From: an uncultured Oscillospiraceae bacterium
GTDB taxonomy: Bacteria > Bacillota > Clostridia > Oscillospirales > Oscillospiraceae
DNA: 32,618 nt
Assembly (NCBI GenBank): GCA_934615645.1
Contig: CAKTTR010000017.1
Coordinates: 1 to 32,618, forward strand
Direction: 5' to 3'
How positions within the stretch are numbered: the stretch's first letter is position 1; each line of letters starts with the position of its first letter. The translations under genes were made by a program, and so were the position numbers. Shown here in pieces: positions 30,562 to 32,618 of the stretch. The notes under the pieces are model-generated. The model saw only the letters and a list, made by a program, of their open reading frames with translations. It did no database searches and was not told the origin of the DNA.

Positions 30562-32148
30562 TTACCGCAGCAGGACTTTGCCCGGCGTCGCGCCGGTCAG
30601 CTCGTCGTGCCGCAGGACCAGCTCGCCGCCGACAAAGACGGCCTCCAGCCCGGAGGCAAACTGGGCCGGGGCCTGGTAGGTCCCGTTCTCCTGCAGCTTG
30701 CAGGCGTCAAATACGTTGAGATCGGCATCCGCACCGACGGCCAGACGACCCTTGCCCGTCAATCCCAGCACATCCGCCGGGATGGACGTCATCTTCTGCA
30801 CCGCCTGCGGCAGGGTCAGCACCTTGTCGTGCTGGACGTATTTCTGGATGACCCGCGGGAATGTCCCATAGAGCCGGGGATGGGGGATGCCTTCCGTGGG
30901 ATAGGTGCTGTCGGAGATCACGTTGGCAAACGGCGCCTGCAGGATACGGGCAATGTCCGCCTCGCAGGTGATGAAGTCGATCATCGTGATCGTCCCGCCC
31001 TCGGAGATCAGCATATCGCAGCAGCAGTCCAGCGGGTCCTTCCCCAGCCGCTCCGCCGCCTCTTGGACGGACAGGCCCTCGTAGGGCTTATTTTCCGGGT
31101 GGCACAGGGTCGACATGCGGATATTCTCCCACCCGGCCAGCTGGACGATGTTTTCAAAATCCGTGCCCGTCGCCAGGCGCTGGGCAAGCTGCGCCCGGCC
31201 GTCCGCCGTCGCGATGCGGCCCAGGGCCGCTTCTGTCCCGCCCTGCAAGAATTCCGGCGGCAGGATATGCAGCAGCTGCGTCGAACCGGCGGTATAAGGG
31301 TAGACATCACAGGAGACATCCAGCCCCTCCTGCCGGGCCCGGTCCAGAATCTCCAGCGCGCGGCAGATGACGTCGTTCCAATTGCGCTTACCGATGGCCT
31401 TGAGATGGCTGATGTGCACCGGCACCTGCAGCGCCCGGGCCACCTGCATCATCTCCTCCAGTGCAGCAAGCATCCCGTCGCCCTCCTGGCGCATATGGAC
31501 CGTGATGGGGATGCCGGTGCCCCGCACCGGTGAAAGGGCGCGGATCAGCTCCTGCGTCGTGTAGAAGCACTCCGGCGCGTAGCCCAGGCCCAGGGAGACG
31601 CCCAGGGCCCCAGCCGTCAGCGAAGCCTCCAGCTGGCTGTGAATTCTATCGTAATGGGACATCTCCAGCCGCTCGGTCTCGTAGCCCGCGGCATTGGCCC
31701 GCAGCGTCCCGCCGCCGACGAGCATCCCGACATTGATGGGCAGCGGCTGCCGCCCGGCCTGCTCCAGATAACCGTCCATCGTCGCCGTCTCAATATGGGG
31801 CGGGACGCGGCCGGTGATGGGGCTCATATAGCCCAGGATCTCCGCCTTGTGCGCCGGGCTGACCGGCGCCAGGGAAAGGCCGCAGTTGCCGTTGACGATC
31901 GTCGTCAGCCCCTGGTGCAGCTCCAGCTGGCCAAAATCCGGGCGGAACACCGCCGCGTCGGCGTGCCGGTGGATATCAATGAAGCCAGGCGTCACCACAA
32001 GGCCAGATGCGGAAATGACCCGCGCCGCTGCGGCGTCGATCCGGCCGATGGCGGCGATCTTTCCGCCCTGAATGGCGATATCTCCAGCAAAGCCAGGCTT
32101 CCCGCTGCCGTCGAGCAGCATGCCATCTTTAATCAAATAATCAAACAT
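30562..32148 (-). CDS. N-acyl-D-amino-acid deacylase (D-aminoacylase-type amidohydrolase)
   Basis: 528 residues from ATG 32148, close behind AAAGGGAAG. The fold is a metal-dependent amidohydrolase: N-terminal DYLIKDGMLLDGSGKPGFAG, the metal site VTPGFIDIHRHAD (H60, H62), cysteine ligand position in NGNCG (C89), and later HMRQEGDG and HISHLKAIGKRNW histidines. This order matches D-aminoacylases, which release D-amino acids from N-acyl forms. The substrate could be N-acyl-D-glutamate or other D-residues derived from peptidoglycan; this is inference. An in-frame extension to 32595 has no ribosome site and crosses repeats, so it is rejected. Confidence 0.92.
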   Translation of the reverse strand: MFDYLIKDGMLLDGSGKPGFAGDIAIQGGKIAAIGRIDAAAARVISASGLVVTPGFIDIHRHADAAVFRPDFGQLELHQGLTTIVNGNCGLSLAPVSPAHKAEILGYMSPITGRVPPHIETATMDGYLEQAGRQPLPINVGMLVGGGTLRANAAGYETERLEMSHYDRIHSQLEASLTAGALGVSLGLGYAPECFYTTQELIRALSPVRGTGIPITVHMRQEGDGMLAALEEMMQVARALQVPVHISHLKAIGKRNWNDVICRALEILDRARQEGLDVSCDVYPYTAGSTQLLHILPPEFLQGGTEAALGRIATADGRAQLAQRLATGTDFENIVQLAGWENIRMSTLCHPENKPYEGLSVQEAAERLGKDPLDCCCDMLISEGGTITMIDFITCEADIARILQAPFANVISDSTYPTEGIPHPRLYGTFPRVIQKYVQHDKVLTLPQAVQKMTSIPADVLGLTGKGRLAVGADADLNVFDACKLQENGTYQAPAQFASGLEAVFVGGELVLRHDELTGATPGKVLLR

Positions 32149-32455
32149 AGCGCTTCCCTTTTCCCCAAAAATATACCGGCGCGGCACGCAGATGCCCGCG
32201 CCTATTCCAGCCGCTCCATCATAGCACGCGGCCCCCAAAAAAGAAAGAGCAAAAACTGACGAAACTAGCCCCCAAAACCCGCCGCCTTTCAGAGATAATT
32301 TCCCTTTCTCCCCGGTTTTTGCAACATTCCCGCGCAGGTTCCCCCCACCAAGCCCCATTTGGGTTCCCCATGGGTGGAAATTGGGCAGTCCCAAAAGCCT
32401 CGCAGAGTTTGCGCCGCGCACGGCGCAAATAAAGTCCAATCTGTTTTTTCCGGCG
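32149..32455. other. Non-coding region upstream of the D-aminoacylase gene
   Basis: No convincing gene. A TATGAT -10-like site on the minus strand lies near 32218, with a poor -35. A perfect 9-bp hairpin TTTGCGCCG/CGGCGCAAA sits at 32408-32429. The rest is C-rich with short pyrimidine runs. Confidence 0.4.
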
Positions 32456-32520
32456 GCAAGTGGGTGAGACTCCAAGAGCGCAAGCATAGCGCAGCGCGAT
32501 TGGATAAGTCGAACCCATGC
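32456..32520. repeat. Structured repeat, copy A
   Basis: A 65-base unit beginning GCAAGTGGGTGAGACTCCAA and ending AAGTCGAACCCATGC, folding into a long hairpin with GGGT/ACCC, GACT/AGTC, CCAA/TTGG and GCGC/GCGC stems and tandem GA/GA mismatches. About 80 per cent identical to copy B. Confidence 0.65.
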
Positions 32521-32552
32521 AGCGCATAGTCGGGAAAAACTCTTCTCACCCT

Positions 32553-32618
32553 GCAAGTTGGGTGAGACTCCAATTGTGCAAGCTCCGCGCAGCACAATTG
32601 GTCAAGTCGAACCCATGC
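32553..32618. repeat. Structured repeat, copy B, at window edge
   Basis: A 66-base unit with the same flanks as copy A. Its centre is a perfect 10-bp stem CCAATTGTGC/GCACAATTGG. Relative to copy A the stem bases change in a compensated way (T-A for C-G; TT/AA for GA/GA), so the hairpin is kept. The array may continue beyond the window. Confidence 0.65.

Noticed and set aside
32149..32595. N-terminal extension of the D-aminoacylase
   Set aside because: It translates the structured repeats; ATG 32148 gives the correct family N-terminus.

Overview
The window looks like a chromosomal segment of a GC-rich, endospore-forming, anaerobic Gram-positive bacterium of the class Clostridia, probably near the Oscillospiraceae. 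The evidence is a yabP-yabQ-divIC-yabR cluster behind a sigma-E-like promoter, an FHA-FtsW/RodA fusion next to a class B penicillin-binding protein, strong SD sequences, sigma-A-type promoters with 16-17 bp spacers, and selenium- and corrinoid-related genes. Several genes (murI, the LuxR regulator, divIC) appear to start with TTG. Long antisense open frames are common but are GC-driven shadows.

Layout. 1-3070 (minus): a promoter, a cobalamin riboswitch and a terminator precede two secreted proteins. The first carries a DUF4430 (transcobalamin C-terminal-like) domain and is broken by an in-frame TAA; the second runs off the left edge. 3157-5732: murI (plus), then secG and prfB (minus). 5777-7233: a possible small CxxC peptide, tRNA-Arg(CCT), and an ATC-hydrolase-family gene with a structured leader. 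7289-9203: a TfoX-N protein and a large lipoprotein. 9230-13330: an operon nadE-yqeC-LuxR/LAL regulator. 13344-17057: a URO-D/MtaA-like methyltransferase fused to a thioredoxin-like domain, and a PEPCK-like DUF4914 protein. 17089-18223: an ECF S component overlapping a YwlG/UPF0340 gene. 18378-20006: the yabP-yabQ-divIC-yabR cluster. 20078-21954: an acyltransferase-SDR pair. 22001-23317: an AT-rich islet beside tRNA-Ser(GGA), bounded by a near-identical 30-bp hairpin repeat, with a Nudix gene and a possible IS terminus. 23322-26831: tRNA-Ser and the PBP/FtsW pair. 26883-32148: AI-2E-family permease, WYL regulator, polysaccharide deacetylase and N-acyl-D-amino-acid deacylase. 32149-32618: non-coding, ending in two copies of a structured repeat.

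How it fits together. Most genes are housekeeping: peptidoglycan precursor and septum synthesis, secretion, translation termination, NAD synthesis. The most distinctive parts are the B12-riboswitch-controlled secreted proteins, the redox-domain-fused methyltransferase beside the DUF4914 kinase-like protein, the yabQ/divIC overlap, the tRNA-Ser islet and the covarying hairpin repeat at the right edge. All functional calls come from reading motifs by eye; no database search was possible.
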